From the NCBI RefSeq assembly GCF_020005365.1, contig NZ_JACNML010000004.1, positions 244,342-308,341 on the forward strand: a stretch of DNA of 64,000 nt, given 5' to 3'. How positions within the stretch are numbered: position 1 is the stretch's first letter; every line of letters begins with the position of its first letter. The DNA comes from Kangiella shandongensis (GTDB taxonomy: Bacteria; Pseudomonadota; Gammaproteobacteria; Enterobacterales; Kangiellaceae). A model generated the notes under the pieces. It searched no databases and was not told the origin of the DNA. It saw only the letters and a program-made list of their open reading frames with translations. The position numbers were made by a program, and so were the translations under genes. Shown here one piece after another: positions 8,611 through 17,728 of this stretch.

Positions 8611-9975
8611 ATGAAACAAATTTGTAAAACATTGATGGTATTGTGGTTGGGCTTGGCGGCCTTTGCGGCACACGCCGAAATCCAGATTTATATTACCGAG
8701 GGTCGGGATGATGCTCGACCTGTGGCGGTGGTACCGTTCAAATTTGAGAGTTCGTCTGAGGTTCAGGTGAAACCGCCGCATGATTTTTCCAAGATCATTG
8801 CCGATGATCTGGAGCGTAGCGGTAAGTTTAAGGTTAAGGAGTTGTCGGAACTGCCTCAGGCACCAACCAGCATTACTGAAGTGGATGTGGATGCCTGGAA
8901 AGAACTGGGTGTCGATGGAGTCGTGTATGGCACGGTTAAAGAGACGGCGCCGGGAAAGTATATGGTTTCTTACGACTTGATCGATCCTTATAACGATAAA
9001 GCCGTTATGGAGTCAGAAATTCCTTCGGGAAGTTATCCGTTGGTTGATCAGGCGTTTCATCTGATGGTGCTGAAGACCAAGCTGATCAATAATGATAATT
9101 TCCGCTGGGGTGCTCATATCGCGGCAGATGAGATTTATGAGGCGTTGACAGGCGAACGAGGGGCTTTTGCGACGCAGGTTGCCTATGTTCAGGTCGATCG
9201 ATTGGCAGCGAAGCCTTATCAGTTGAATATCGCCGATAGCGATGGCTTTAACCAGACGTTAGTCTTCTCTTCGCCTAAGCCGATTATGTCGCCAACCTGG
9301 TCTCCTGATGCAAACCAGTTGGCCTATGTCAGCTTTGAGAATGGCAAGTCGGAAATATATATTCAGACGATTGCCACAGGCGAGCGTGAGTTAGTCGCCA
9401 GCTACAAAGGCTTTAACAGTGCTCCGGCCTGGTCGCCCGATGGCACTAAAATGGCTATGGTATTGTCAAAAGACGGTAATCCAGAGCTGTATGTGATGGA
9501 TTTAGCATCAAAAAGGCTGAAAAGATTGACGAGACATTACTCGATTGATACCGAACCTTCGTGGCATCCAGATGGCAAAAGTTTGATATTCACCTCAGAT
9601 CGAGGAGGAAAACCGCAAATTTATAGAGTTTCGCTTGCAGGAGGTGATGCAGAAAGGGTAACCTTCGAAGGACGGTATAATGCCGGGGCTGAGTTTGCGC
9701 CGGACGGAAAGACTATTGTGATGGTTCACCAGAACAATGGTAATTTCCATGTGGCCGCACAAGACATCGAGACGGGGAACCTGACTGTCTTAACTAAGAC
9801 GAGTCTAGATGAATCGTTGTCAGTCGCTCCTAACAGTAGCATGATTATTTTCTCTACTGTCGACGGGCGGCAAAAAGTTTTAAGTGCGGTATCAATGGAT
9901 GGACGCTTTAAAGCAAGACTGCCAGCGAATGTTGGTGAGGTTAAAGCGCCGGCCTGGTCGCCATTTATTTTGTAA
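8611..9975 (+). CDS. tolB: Tol-Pal system periplasmic beta-propeller TolB
   Basis: A 454-residue periplasmic protein. The signal peptide [20 protein letters not shown] ends before HAE, then comes an N-terminal alpha/beta domain (about 20-165), then a six-bladed propeller built of repeats with WSPDG-like motifs ([39 protein letters not shown]). TolB binds Pal and TolA. The open frame extends upstream to a GTG at 8596, but the signal peptide is best formed from the ATG at 8611, so I choose that start. It directly follows tolA and precedes pal. Confidence 0.95.
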   Translation: MKQICKTLMVLWLGLAAFAAHAEIQIYITEGRDDARPVAVVPFKFESSSEVQVKPPHDFSKIIADDLERSGKFKVKELSELPQAPTSITEVDVDAWKELGVDGVVYGTVKETAPGKYMVSYDLIDPYNDKAVMESEIPSGSYPLVDQAFHLMVLKTKLINNDNFRWGAHIAADEIYEALTGERGAFATQVAYVQVDRLAAKPYQLNIADSDGFNQTLVFSSPKPIMSPTWSPDANQLAYVSFENGKSEIYIQTIATGERELVASYKGFNSAPAWSPDGTKMAMVLSKDGNPELYVMDLASKRLKRLTRHYSIDTEPSWHPDGKSLIFTSDRGGKPQIYRVSLAGGDAERVTFEGRYNAGAEFAPDGKTIVMVHQNNGNFHVAAQDIETGNLTVLTKTSLDESLSVAPNSSMIIFSTVDGRQKVLSAVSMDGRFKARLPANVGEVKAPAWSPFIL

Positions 9976-10014
9976 ACTTAAAAAACAGTGAAATAACAAT
10001 CCTGGAGGATGACA

Positions 10015-10533
10015 ATGAAACGTTCGGTACAATTACTATTGGCTTTGTTTGCAGCTGCAACATTAGCTGCCTGTAGCACAACTGAGCCAGCAGAAGATAC
10101 TACTGACACAACCGTTCAACAAGATGATACTTCTGATGCAGAAGCTGAAGCATTAGCACGTCAACGTGCGGCTGAAGAAGCAGAAAGACAACGTATCGCT
10201 GCATTGTTGGAAAATACTACGATTTACTTCGACTTCGATAGCGATGCTATCCGTGGTGGTGATATGGAGTTAATCGAAGTTCACGCGAAACACATCCAAG
10301 CGACTGGTAAGAAAGTTGTATTGGAAGGTCATGCCGACGAGCGTGGTACTCCTGAGTACAACTTGGCTCTAGGTGAGCGTCGTGGTAAATCAGTTGCTCA
10401 ATTAATGAGAACTTATGGTGTTGCTGACAGTCAAATTGAAGTGATCAGCTTTGGTGAAGAGTCGCCGGCTAACCCAGGACACACTGAGCAAGCATGGCAA
10501 GAAAACCGTCGCGTAAAAATTAAATATCAATAA
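10015..10533 (+). CDS. pal: peptidoglycan-associated lipoprotein Pal
   Basis: A 172-residue outer-membrane lipoprotein. The signal MKRSVQLLLALFAAATLAAC ends in an L-A-A-C lipobox. A Thr/Asp/Glu-rich linker follows, then an OmpA-like peptidoglycan-binding domain: YFDFDSDAI, LEGHADERGTPEYNLALGER and the terminal NRRVKIKY. It anchors the outer membrane to peptidoglycan and is pulled by TolAB. The start is the ATG at 10015, which has GGAGGA just upstream; the in-frame ATG at 10009 lies inside that ribosome site. The stop overlaps the cpoB start (TAATG). Confidence 0.97.
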   Translation: MKRSVQLLLALFAAATLAACSTTEPAEDTTDTTVQQDDTSDAEAEALARQRAAEEAERQRIAALLENTTIYFDFDSDAIRGGDMELIEVHAKHIQATGKKVVLEGHADERGTPEYNLALGERRGKSVAQLMRTYGVADSQIEVISFGEESPANPGHTEQAWQENRRVKIKYQ

Positions 10534-11282
10534 TGAATTATAGATTATTTAAAACAATCGCGTTTTCATTACTCACAGCATCTGCTGTGAGTAATGCTGC
10601 GGCGCCAGTGGTCGATGGCAAAGCAGTTGATGCGGTAAGACAGCAAGAGACCAGTCAACAAAATCAGCTGGTTGGCGAATTAATGCGCCAAGTTATGCAG
10701 CTGCAGAAAGAGGTTAGCTATCTTCGTGGTAAAACCGAAGAGCAGGGCTATCAGATAAAGAAGCTGCAACGTCAGCAAAAAGAATTATATACCGATCTTG
10801 ATCGCCGACTGACGGAAGCGACTCAGGGCGGCATGTCGATGACAGGGCTTGAAGGCGCAGAAGACTCTGCGCAAAGCGGTGCTTCTCAGTCCTCATCTGA
10901 CGAAAACCTGAGCGAAGAGCAAATTGCTTACAACAAGGCATTTTCACAGTTCAGTGACAAGAAGTATGCCTTTGCTAAAAGCTCGTTCAAAGGTTTTGTC
11001 AAAGATTATCCTAAACATCCGTTAGCATCGAATGCTCACTATATTCTTGGTCAATTACATTTTAATGATAAAGAATACGATAAAGCGGCATTTGAGTTTG
11101 AGGCGGTTTATGCGCAGTTTCCCGAGACCAGCATTAAAGATAAAGCGATGCTGAAGCTAGCTCAGACACACGAAATTCGCGGTGATAAGGCCGCTGCTAA
11201 GAAGACTTATCAAAGCTTGGCTAAGGCTTTTCCTAATACCACAGCCGGCAAGCTGGCAAAAGTAAAGCTTGGCTCGCTGTAA
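10533..11282 (+). CDS. cpoB: cell division coordinator CpoB (YbgF)
   Basis: A 249-residue periplasmic protein, last gene of the tol-pal operon. It has a signal peptide (about 1-23, cut near SNAAA), an N-terminal coiled coil (about 40-90, QLVGELMRQVMQLQKEVSYL) that trimerises in the family, a Ser/Glu linker, and three TPR repeats (about 130-247, YNKAFSQFSDKKYAFAKSSF onward). CpoB ties Tol motion to PBP1B-driven septal peptidoglycan synthesis. Its ATG overlaps the pal stop by one base, so it is translationally coupled. A strong terminator follows. Confidence 0.93.
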   Translation: MNYRLFKTIAFSLLTASAVSNAAAPVVDGKAVDAVRQQETSQQNQLVGELMRQVMQLQKEVSYLRGKTEEQGYQIKKLQRQQKELYTDLDRRLTEATQGGMSMTGLEGAEDSAQSGASQSSSDENLSEEQIAYNKAFSQFSDKKYAFAKSSFKGFVKDYPKHPLASNAHYILGQLHFNDKEYDKAAFEFEAVYAQFPETSIKDKAMLKLAQTHEIRGDKAAAKKTYQSLAKAFPNTTAGKLAKVKLGSL

Positions 11283-11306
11283 GCGATAGCGCTTAAAAAA
11301 ACACGA

Positions 11307-11334
11307 AAAGCTGTCTCTTTAGACAGCTTTTTTG
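11307..11334 (+). terminator. rho-independent terminator of the tol-pal operon
   Basis: Stem AAAAGCTGTCT / AGACAGCTTTT with a short loop, followed by a T-run. It lies 25 bases after the cpoB stop. This marks the end of the ybgC-tolQRAB-pal-cpoB transcript and argues that queE has its own promoter. Confidence 0.88.
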
Positions 11335-11382
11335 TTACAATCCGCACAATTTTTAGACATTCCTCATTCTTTCAGGCCCATT

Positions 11383-12024
11383 TTGAGTAAATTACGAATT
11401 ACAGAGATATTCCACTCGCTTCAGGGAGAGAGCTTAACCGTTGGTTTGCCAACCGTTTTCGTACGCCTGACCGGTTGTCCCTTACGCTGCACTTATTGTG
11501 ATACCGATTATGCTTTCGGCGGTGGCGAGTGGATGACGTATGACGATATTTTGGCTGAAATCGAGCAGTATAACTGTCAGCATGTATGCATGACCGGTGG
11601 CGAGCCGTTGGCTCAGAAGCGCGCTTACGAATTCTATGAGATGCTGTGTGAGAAGGGATATAAGGTCTCCACGGAAACTGGCGGCGCTCATGATATTTCG
11701 GTGCTTGATAAGCGCGTGATGGTGGTGATGGACCTGAAAACACCTGACTCGGGTGAGATGTCGCGTAACTTGTATAAGAATATCGATCTCCTCAAACCCA
11801 CCGACCAGGTGAAGTTTGTTATCTGCAGTCGTAAGGATTATGACTGGTGTAAAATGACGATTGATAAATACAACTTAACCGAGCGCTGTGAGGTATTGTT
11901 TTCACCCAGTTATGGTCAGGTCGAGTACGCCGATTTGGCCGAATGGATTTTAAAGGATAAGCTGAGAGTGAGAATGCAAGTTCAGCTGCATAAAGTCATC
12001 TGGGGTGAGAAGCAAGGCGTCTGA
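11383..12024 (+). CDS. queE: 7-carboxy-7-deazaguanine synthase QueE
   Basis: A 213-residue radical SAM enzyme that converts 6-carboxytetrahydropterin to 7-carboxy-7-deazaguanine in queuosine (preQ0) synthesis. Seen: ITEIFHSLQGESLTVGLPTV, the 4Fe-4S ligands in CPLRCTYC (CX3CX2C), the MTGGEPL motif and a conserved C-terminal QLHKVIWG. The open frame runs back into the cpoB terminator, so the real start must be later. The TTG at 11383, giving MSKLRITEIF, fits the family's usual N-terminus, though its ribosome site is weak. queC follows about 0.5 kb downstream. Confidence 0.9.
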   Translation: MSKLRITEIFHSLQGESLTVGLPTVFVRLTGCPLRCTYCDTDYAFGGGEWMTYDDILAEIEQYNCQHVCMTGGEPLAQKRAYEFYEMLCEKGYKVSTETGGAHDISVLDKRVMVVMDLKTPDSGEMSRNLYKNIDLLKPTDQVKFVICSRKDYDWCKMTIDKYNLTERCEVLFSPSYGQVEYADLAEWILKDKLRVRMQVQLHKVIWGEKQGV

Positions 12025-12154
12025 TTGGAATTGTTAAAATACTCATCTGCTTTGTTATTCTAATCAATTCAAAATACTCACTTACTTTAGTAAGCTCCGT
12101 GTTTGAATTAATTGAATGCCGCGCAGGCTGAGCATTTTCCCTGCTTCCAATCAG
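12021..12154 (+). repeat. long hairpin beginning at the queE stop codon (3'-UTR element, family 1)
   Basis: Basal arms CTGATTGGAA (12021-12030, containing the queE stop) and TTCCAATCAG (12145-12154) are perfect complements. Further paired segments run inward (AAAATACTCATCTGC with GCAGGCTGAGCATTTT; the AATCAATTCAAA region with TTTGAATTAATT). The apex is TCA, a CTTAC/GTAAG stem, then CTCC. The same apex occurs in hairpins after ndk, guaB and guaA. It probably acts as a transcript end or stability element; this is inferred from structure only. Confidence 0.8.
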
Positions 12155-12500
12155 TTTAGGATAAAACCCGAGCAAATTAATAAGCCTCGCCTGATAGAGT
12201 TTTATCAGCCTTTAACTGGCGCAAGCTCCTAAACATGGGGCAGAGGCGTTAAAGCGGTGTTAAGTCCCTTTATATTGGGCTGGATTGTTTTAAAAATATA
12301 GCAATCAAAATCAGGACGATTTTGATAAGAGTTTTCAGCATATGGACGTGCTGTAAACTCTGGTGCGTAAAGTATTTTTAAAATGATTCAGGTAGTCATG
12401 TTTAAATGGCCCCAATATCAGGGTGGCTTTCTTTTGGTTCCTTTTCTTGGCCAAACAAGGAAAGGAACTCGCTATTAAGCGAAAGCATTGGCAAAAATTG
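12155..12500 (+). repeat. branched intergenic element with GGA-loop hairpins (family 2, copy A)
   Basis: This stretch between queE and queC has no gene but is rich in inverted repeats. They include ATCAAAATC / GATTTTGAT around an AGGAC loop (12304-12326), an AGAGTTT / AAACTCT hairpin with CAGCA/TGCTG and a TATGGACG loop (12328-12361), and a closing hairpin GTTCCTTTTCTTG / CAAGGAAAGGAAC (12437-12478). The same succession (two hairpins with GGA in the loop, a spacer, then a hairpin of pyrimidine-rich against purine-rich arms followed by TCGC or similar) recurs near 15.3 kb and 29.6 kb. The queC promoter should lie at the end of this gap. Confidence 0.65.
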
Positions 12501-12551
12501 AAGCCTGGACTCTCAATTACGTTGTTCTAAAACATTAAAGGTATAGTAACC

Positions 12552-13235
12552 ATGGTAAAACGAGCGGTAATTTTACTTTCCGGTGGTTTAGATTCGACCA
12601 CAGCTCTGGCAATTGCTCAGGAGCGTGATTTTGAATGCTATACCATGAGTTTTAACTATGGCCAGCGCACGGTAGCTGAGCTGAAAGCGGCAAAGAAAGT
12701 CTCTACGCAGTTTGGTGCGAAAAAACATATCGAGGTTAATCTGGATATGACCGAGATCGGTGGTTCAGCACTAACCGACCATTCGATTGATGTACCTGTT
12801 GGCGAAGCATTACAACAGGAAGACGCTATACCCGTGACTTACGTTCCTGCCCGTAATACCGTTTTCTTGTCGATTGCACTTGGCTGGGCTGAGGTGTTAG
12901 AGGCACACCATATCTTCGTTGGTGTTAATGCGGTGGATTATTCGGGGTATCCTGACTGTCGTCCGGAGTTTATTAAAGCGTTCGAGTCAATGGCTAATCT
13001 GGCTACCAAGGCTGGCGTAGAAGGTCATAAGCTGCATATCGAAGCACCGCTTATCGACATGACCAAAGCTGAAATTATAAAAAAGGGTATGGAGCTAGGC
13101 GTTGATTATGGGCTGACCGTTTCCTGCTACGATGCGACGGACGATGGAAAGGCCTGTGGTCAGTGTGACTCCTGTCTATTGCGTAAACAAGGCTTCGAGT
13201 CGCAGGGGTTTGAGGATCCTACAGCCTACCAGTGA
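12552..13235 (+). CDS. queC: 7-cyano-7-deazaguanine (preQ0) synthase QueC
   Basis: A 227-residue ATP-dependent enzyme that turns 7-carboxy-7-deazaguanine into preQ0, the next step after QueE. Seen: the N-terminal PP-loop [12 protein letters not shown], the FNYGQR motif, [15 protein letters not shown], and a C-terminal zinc-binding cluster with Cys residues in [21 protein letters not shown]. Length is normal. It is separated from queE by two structured repeats, so it is probably transcribed from its own promoter. Confidence 0.96.
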   Translation: MVKRAVILLSGGLDSTTALAIAQERDFECYTMSFNYGQRTVAELKAAKKVSTQFGAKKHIEVNLDMTEIGGSALTDHSIDVPVGEALQQEDAIPVTYVPARNTVFLSIALGWAEVLEAHHIFVGVNAVDYSGYPDCRPEFIKAFESMANLATKAGVEGHKLHIEAPLIDMTKAEIIKKGMELGVDYGLTVSCYDATDDGKACGQCDSCLLRKQGFESQGFEDPTAYQ

Positions 13236-13428
13236 GCACGATCACACTACTGAAAATGTCATAATTCAATGCACTGATGACTTGCTGTAACTTTATGAAA
13301 AGTAAAGGTAATTCAGGGTGAAACCTCTTTGTCATAAGTGACAAATTTTCTTAACTGGTCTTAATGTTCTCTTTAGAAATAATGGAATTGGCTTTAAGCC
13401 AACCATCATATTTTTAAGGAGAAAAGTT

Positions 13429-14412
13429 ATGAAAATATCGACTCGATTATCAGTAGTATCATCTTTATTGTTAGCTTCACAAATGGCGGTGGCCGCGCCA
13501 TATATTATGGTCTCACCCGACGACTACCAGTCGTTCAAGAGTAGCCATAATACGTCCATAACCAGTTCAATCATTGATGCAAAAGGGGCCCATTGGAAAC
13601 AGTATTCTAATTTTTTAGGGAAGAAGAATGCGTGGCTTTGGGTCTCGAGTGACGGGCAGCAACTGTATTGGAAAAATGACGACGGCAGTAAGCAATTGCT
13701 AGTCGACTTCGATGATACCATCGGGACAAAGTATGACGTTCAGATTGGCGGGTGTACTCATAGTGCTACTTTGGCACAAAAGGGCGGTACGGTAACATCG
13801 TCTGCAGGACAGTTTGAAGATGCGGTACAGCTGAGCTTTTCTGGATATTGTTTTGATGAAGGGCTGGAATCTGCCTGGTTTGTACCACAAATTGGCCTGG
13901 TTCGATGGAACCAGGACTCGATTCTGGGTTCGGTTGCTTTTGAGTTGCAGCATGCTAAGGTGGACGGCATGACAGTACCTAATCACAAGGGCCTCGAGCT
14001 GACTGCTCAGTTTCCTTCAGAGCCAATCATTGGTGGGCAGCAATCAACGGTTGAAGCGTATATCACGCTGCGTAATCACTCCGAACGAACCGTATCCTTA
14101 GACTTTAGATCGGGGCAGACATTTGATATCTATCTCTATGACGAGCATGACCAGCTCGTACAGCAATGGTCGCGGGACAGAATGTTCACACAGGCGCTGC
14201 AGACGATAGATATTCAGCCAGGGGAGGTTAAGCGTTTTGGTGATGAGGTTGAGCTTATTGATCAAAACGGCAAGCCTCTGGACATCGGGACTTATCGCCT
14301 GAAAGTTGAAATCGTTGGTAGCTATAGCCCAGAAGCGAGTGCTTTTAGCCAGCAACATCTGAGCGCTGAAGCACCATTGTATATCGATAAGATGATGACG
14401 CTGGATAAATAG
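13429..14412 (+). CDS. secreted protein with C-terminal BsuPI-type domain
   Basis: A 327-residue protein with a clean signal peptide (about 1-22, ending AVAA). The N-terminal 180 residues look like a beta-rich domain, including HWKQYSNFLGKKNAWLWVSS. The C-terminal part (about 190-310) fits the BsuPI fold: VEAYITLRNHSERTVSLDF, then SGQTFDIYLYDEHDQLVQQW, with a conserved W followed by Q..I.PGE. BsuPI was named for an intracellular protease inhibitor of Bacillus, but in exported proteins the domain is just an immunoglobulin-like module. The true function is unknown. AAGGAG at 13418-13423 lies just upstream of the start. The gene stands alone between queC and a terminator. Confidence 0.7.
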   Translation: MKISTRLSVVSSLLLASQMAVAAPYIMVSPDDYQSFKSSHNTSITSSIIDAKGAHWKQYSNFLGKKNAWLWVSSDGQQLYWKNDDGSKQLLVDFDDTIGTKYDVQIGGCTHSATLAQKGGTVTSSAGQFEDAVQLSFSGYCFDEGLESAWFVPQIGLVRWNQDSILGSVAFELQHAKVDGMTVPNHKGLELTAQFPSEPIIGGQQSTVEAYITLRNHSERTVSLDFRSGQTFDIYLYDEHDQLVQQWSRDRMFTQALQTIDIQPGEVKRFGDEVELIDQNGKPLDIGTYRLKVEIVGSYSPEASAFSQQHLSAEAPLYIDKMMTLDK

Positions 14413-14477
14413 GCCGATATTTGGTGCCCGGGTCATTGCCCAAATAATACACATTCAGTATAATACGCGCGATTTTT

Positions 14478-14505
14478 AAGGGGGTTAGCTCACGCTATCC
14501 CCCTT
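14478..14505 (+). terminator. rho-independent terminator after the BsuPI-domain gene
   Basis: Stem AAGGGGG..TAGC / GCTA.CCCCCTT with a TCAC loop and following T-run (CCCTTTTTG). It is 65 bases after the stop of the gene at 13429-14412 and ahead of ndk. Confidence 0.85.
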
Positions 14506-14638
14506 TTTGTACCATGCTTAGGGTTAGTCCTAGCATAGGAAAGAATTTTATGGGTCTGGCGTGTCAGGCTCATGCTAAACATCGATTTAGCAATGAACTG
14601 AATTTATTGATATTTAACTTTATTGACGGGAGTCTAAA

Positions 14639-15070
14639 ATGGCTGTTGAACGTACTTTTTCTATTGTAAAACCAGACGCTGTAGCAAAAAACGTAATTGG
14701 TGAGATTTACACTCGTTTTGAGCGTGCAGGTCTTCGCATCGTTGCTTCAAAAATGATTCACCTTTCTCGCGAAAAAGCAGAAGGCTTCTACGCAGAACAC
14801 AAAGAGCGTCCTTTCTTCGGTGCATTGGTAGACTTCATGACGTCTGGCCCAGTAATGGTTCAGGTTCTAGAAGGCGAAAACGCCATCAAAGCAAACCGTG
14901 AAATCATGGGTGCGACGAACCCACAGGAAGCGCTACGCGGTACTATCCGTGCAGATTATGCGGTTTCTGTTGATGAAAACGCTGCACACGGCTCTGATAG
15001 CCCTGAGTCTGCCGAGCGTGAGATTAGCTACTTTTTCTCTTCAGACGAGATTTGCCCTCGTACACGATAA
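14639..15070 (+). CDS. ndk: nucleoside diphosphate kinase
   Basis: A 143-residue enzyme that transfers the gamma phosphate of ATP to nucleoside diphosphates via a phosphohistidine. Seen: the start [34 protein letters not shown], the [18 protein letters not shown] block and the active-site histidine in NAAHGSDS. Length is typical. Codon choice looks biased towards common codons, as expected for a highly expressed gene. It has its own promoter region after the upstream terminator and is followed by two structured repeats. Confidence 0.98.
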   Translation: MAVERTFSIVKPDAVAKNVIGEIYTRFERAGLRIVASKMIHLSREKAEGFYAEHKERPFFGALVDFMTSGPVMVQVLEGENAIKANREIMGATNPQEALRGTIRADYAVSVDENAAHGSDSPESAEREISYFFSSDEICPRTR

Positions 15071-15191
15071 AACTGGTTATTTTTCTTAATTTCTTTGTTA
15101 AAGCCTTTTGTTCGAGTTTCATTAACGACTTGTTAACTCCAAGTCTCACAAAAGGCTTTGCCTCGAACTAAAGAAAAATCCCTAAGTTTTA
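15068..15191 (+). repeat. long hairpin beginning at the ndk stop codon (family 1)
   Basis: Outer arms TAAAACT...TTTTTCTT (15068-15090, starting at the ndk stop) and AAGAAAAATC...AGTTTTA pair, as do inner arms AAAGCCTTTTGT and ACAAAAGGCTTT. The apex is TCA, TTAAC/GTTAA, CTCC. It shares the apex with the elements after queE, guaB and guaA while the arms differ in sequence, so structure rather than sequence is kept. Confidence 0.8.
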
Positions 15192-15308
15192 TAATAACTT
15201 TACAGCTACTGGCTGTGAGTTAAAAAATGCAGGCCTGGCCTGCATTTTTTAATGTGATAGTGGTTTTAATCGTTAATATGTAGCGAAAGTGTTGATGGTA
15301 AGGCACTT

Positions 15309-15510
15309 GACCCCCTTTAAAGTTAGCCGCAAACATCAATATTACCGAGCAAGTTGGGCAGGACCGCCCAGTTTAGTCAAGACGAAACAGGGAGGTTTCG
15401 TTTGACGGCTCGAACAGTAATGTTGACGCTTGCGGGAAGTCCTTTGGACCTAACTTTAGGGGGAGTCTTCTCTTTGGTTACTTTCTCTTGACTACTCAAG
15501 AGAAAGTAAC
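15309..15510 (+). repeat. branched intergenic element with GGA-loop hairpins (family 2, copy B)
   Basis: This is the clearest copy. Outer arms at 15309-15326 and 15450-15467 (GACCCCCTTTAAAGTTAG against CTAACTTTAGGGGGAGTC) enclose a second paired level (CCGCAA..ATTAC..CGAGC with GCTCG..GTAAT..TTGCGG). Two hairpins stand on top: TGGGC / GCCCA with an AGGACC loop (15355-15370), and GTCAA.ACGAAAC / GTTTCGT.TTGAC with an AGGGAG loop (15376-15406). A separate perfect 14-bp hairpin GTTACTTTCTCTTG / CAAGAGAAAGTAAC (15477-15510) follows. No gene is visible in the 15071-15759 gap. The remaining 15511-15759 should contain the rlmN promoter. Confidence 0.75.
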
Positions 15511-15759
15511 TCGCCGTCGGGCGAAATACAAAGTTGATGATAGAAAGTCTACTTAAAATGAGTTTACATATTGATGTCGCACCCAAGGTAGGCTCGTTTA
15601 TGACTGTCGTCTAACGAACACTATTAAATTGCATTTCGCACTATGGTACGGAATGATAACAGAGTAACTTTGCTATTAAGGTGTGAAACGCCTAGAATAG
15701 CGTAAAATTTATACAGGTTGCTGCGTATACCAACCTGTAGTCGCAAAAAGGTAATCATA

Positions 15760-16884
15760 ATGAGTAACCCAGAAAAAACGAATCTACTCAACCTGACACG
15801 CGACGAAATGGTTGAGTTCTTTGTAGAGCTTGGTGAAAAACCATTTCGTGCTCAACAGGTCATGAAGTGGATTCACCAGTTTGGTGTCGAAAGTTTCGAC
15901 GAAATGACCAATATCAGTAAAGCCAGCCGCCAAAAGCTTGCCGAAGTCGCTGAAATTAAAGGTCCTGAAGTCTTGAGCGTTCAGGAGTCGAGCGATGGAA
16001 CCATTAAGTGGGCATTGAAAATTCCCGGTGGGCAGGCTATTGAAACCGTATTTATTCCAGAACGCCATCGCGGAACGCTTTGCGTGTCATCGCAAGTTGG
16101 CTGTGCCTTAGAGTGTAGCTTCTGTTCCACTGGCTATCAGGGCTTTAACCGAAATTTATCCACCGCTGAGATTATCGGTCAGGTGTGGCATGCCGCGCGT
16201 TACCTGAACGGTAAACATAAGAGTGATGATCGCGCCGTGACTAACGTGGTGATGATGGGCATGGGGGAGCCGCTGGCTAACTATCAGCCAGTAATTAATG
16301 CCATGGGCTTGATGCTGGATGACTTTGCTTACGGTTTATCAAAGCGCCGAGTAACACTTAGTACCTCAGGTATGGTCCCGCAGCTGGATCGCATGGGTGA
16401 TGATATTGATGTAGCTTTAGCTATTTCATTGCACGCCCCAAACGACGAACTGCGTGATGAATTGGTACCGATTAATAAAAAGTACCCAATCAAGGAGTTT
16501 ATGGCCAGCGTCCACCGTTATATGGACAAATCCAACGCGGCGCGTAAGGTGACGGTTGAGTATGTTATGCTCAAAGATGTTAACGATACCTTAGAACACG
16601 CAAAAGAACTGGCTAAGGTGTTGAAAAACACCCCCTGTAAGATTAATCTTATTCCATTCAACCCGTTTCCACAGTCGCATTACGAAACGTCAACACCAAA
16701 AGCAATTGATGCATTTAGCGATTATTTGCATAAAAATGGTTTTGTGGTTGTGGTCCGCCGAACGCGTGGTGATGATATTGACGCTGCTTGTGGTCAATTG
16801 GCGGGAAAAATTAATGATAAAACAAAGCGTCAACAAAGGCGCACACAATTCTCAAACGATATTGATGTTAGGGCTTTGGTGTAA
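15760..16884 (+). CDS. rlmN: 23S rRNA (A2503-C2)/tRNA (A37-C2) methyltransferase RlmN
   Basis: A 374-residue radical SAM methyltransferase. The 4Fe-4S ligands are C115, C119 and C122 in CALECSFC. The start of the family ([14 protein letters not shown]), the GMGEPLANY motif, and the C-terminal [10 protein letters not shown] with the methyl-carrying cysteine are all present. The open frame extends upstream to 15718, but the ATG at 15760 has AAAAGG at 15746-15751 and gives the family's usual N-terminus. It is first in the classic rlmN-pilW-rodZ-ispG-hisS-yfgM-bamB-der series. Confidence 0.96.
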   Translation: MSNPEKTNLLNLTRDEMVEFFVELGEKPFRAQQVMKWIHQFGVESFDEMTNISKASRQKLAEVAEIKGPEVLSVQESSDGTIKWALKIPGGQAIETVFIPERHRGTLCVSSQVGCALECSFCSTGYQGFNRNLSTAEIIGQVWHAARYLNGKHKSDDRAVTNVVMMGMGEPLANYQPVINAMGLMLDDFAYGLSKRRVTLSTSGMVPQLDRMGDDIDVALAISLHAPNDELRDELVPINKKYPIKEFMASVHRYMDKSNAARKVTVEYVMLKDVNDTLEHAKELAKVLKNTPCKINLIPFNPFPQSHYETSTPKAIDAFSDYLHKNGFVVVVRRTRGDDIDAACGQLAGKINDKTKRQQRRTQFSNDIDVRALV

Positions 16885-16932
16885 CTAACAGTTTTAAGAG
16901 TCTTGTGCTTTTGATTATGCAGGTAGGTATAA

Positions 16933-17724
16933 ATGAAACGAATAAATTGGATTTTGCTAGCTGTTACAACGGTTTTAGTGGGCTGTCAAACGACCACACG
17001 CACAAAAACCTCTGCGGCCACGAACGATCGTATTGAGGTTTCTAAAAGCGAGTATAACGCAACCAAAGCAGCTCAGACCCGGCTGGCCTTAGGGTTGAAA
17101 TATATTGAGAGCGGCTATATGGAGCGGGCCAAGCAAAATCTGATGAAAGCTTATGAACATAAATCAGACTTGCCTGATGTGTTATATGGACTGGGTTATT
17201 ACTATCAATCGGTTTATGAATACGATAAAGCTGATAAATATTATCAAGAGGCACTGGACGAAGCGCCCAATAACCCTGACTACCTCAATGCTTACGGTGC
17301 CTTTTTATGCCAGTCAAAAAAAGAGTATCAGAGAGGTATTGAGTATTTTTTAGAAGCCATTGAGCAGCCAGAGTACACCTCCGTCGGTGAAGCTTATGAG
17401 AATGCTGGTTTTTGTAGTGTCAGTGACGGACAGTTTGAACAGGCTTCAGAGTATTTCGAAAAAGCTCTGACACTGAACCCTGGTTTGACGAAAGCGCTGT
17501 ATGGGCTGGCTAAGGCTCACTACGAAAGAGGGAATGCCCGTCGTGCTTCCGATTACCTGTATCGCTTTGAAGGTAAAAGTAGACCCACCGCTAATTCGTT
17601 ATTATTGGGGTATAAGGTCGCGAAATTACTAAACCATCGCACCAACATGAGAAGCTACGGAGAAAAGTTAATGCAGCTATTCCCTGATTCTGGTCAAGCT
17701 AATGAATACTTAACGATCCGATAA
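16933..17724 (+). CDS. pilW: type IV pilus biogenesis/stability lipoprotein PilW (PilF)
   Basis: A 263-residue outer-membrane lipoprotein with a lipobox (LLAVTTVLVGCQ) at residues 10-19 and six TPR-like repeats over the rest (for example ALGLKYIESGYMERAKQNLM, DALYGLAKAHYERGNARRAS-type units). In pseudomonads the homologue (PilF) is the pilotin that gets the secretin PilQ to the outer membrane. Gene context between rlmN and rodZ is the usual one and supports the call. AGGTAGGT precedes the ATG. rodZ follows after 4 bases. Confidence 0.9.
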   Translation: MKRINWILLAVTTVLVGCQTTTRTKTSAATNDRIEVSKSEYNATKAAQTRLALGLKYIESGYMERAKQNLMKAYEHKSDLPDVLYGLGYYYQSVYEYDKADKYYQEALDEAPNNPDYLNAYGAFLCQSKKEYQRGIEYFLEAIEQPEYTSVGEAYENAGFCSVSDGQFEQASEYFEKALTLNPGLTKALYGLAKAHYERGNARRASDYLYRFEGKSRPTANSLLLGYKVAKLLNHRTNMRSYGEKLMQLFPDSGQANEYLTIR

Positions 17725-17728
17725 TTTC

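Noticed and set aside
12155..12551. preQ1 riboswitch before queC
   Set aside because: The inverted repeats match the family 2 elements seen elsewhere in the window, and the small preQ1 pseudoknot pattern is not visible.
15400..15590. Small minus-strand frame over the ndk-rlmN gap (15377-15586)
   Set aside because: It consists largely of the family 2 repeat, has no known motif and coincides with paired arms of a structured element.
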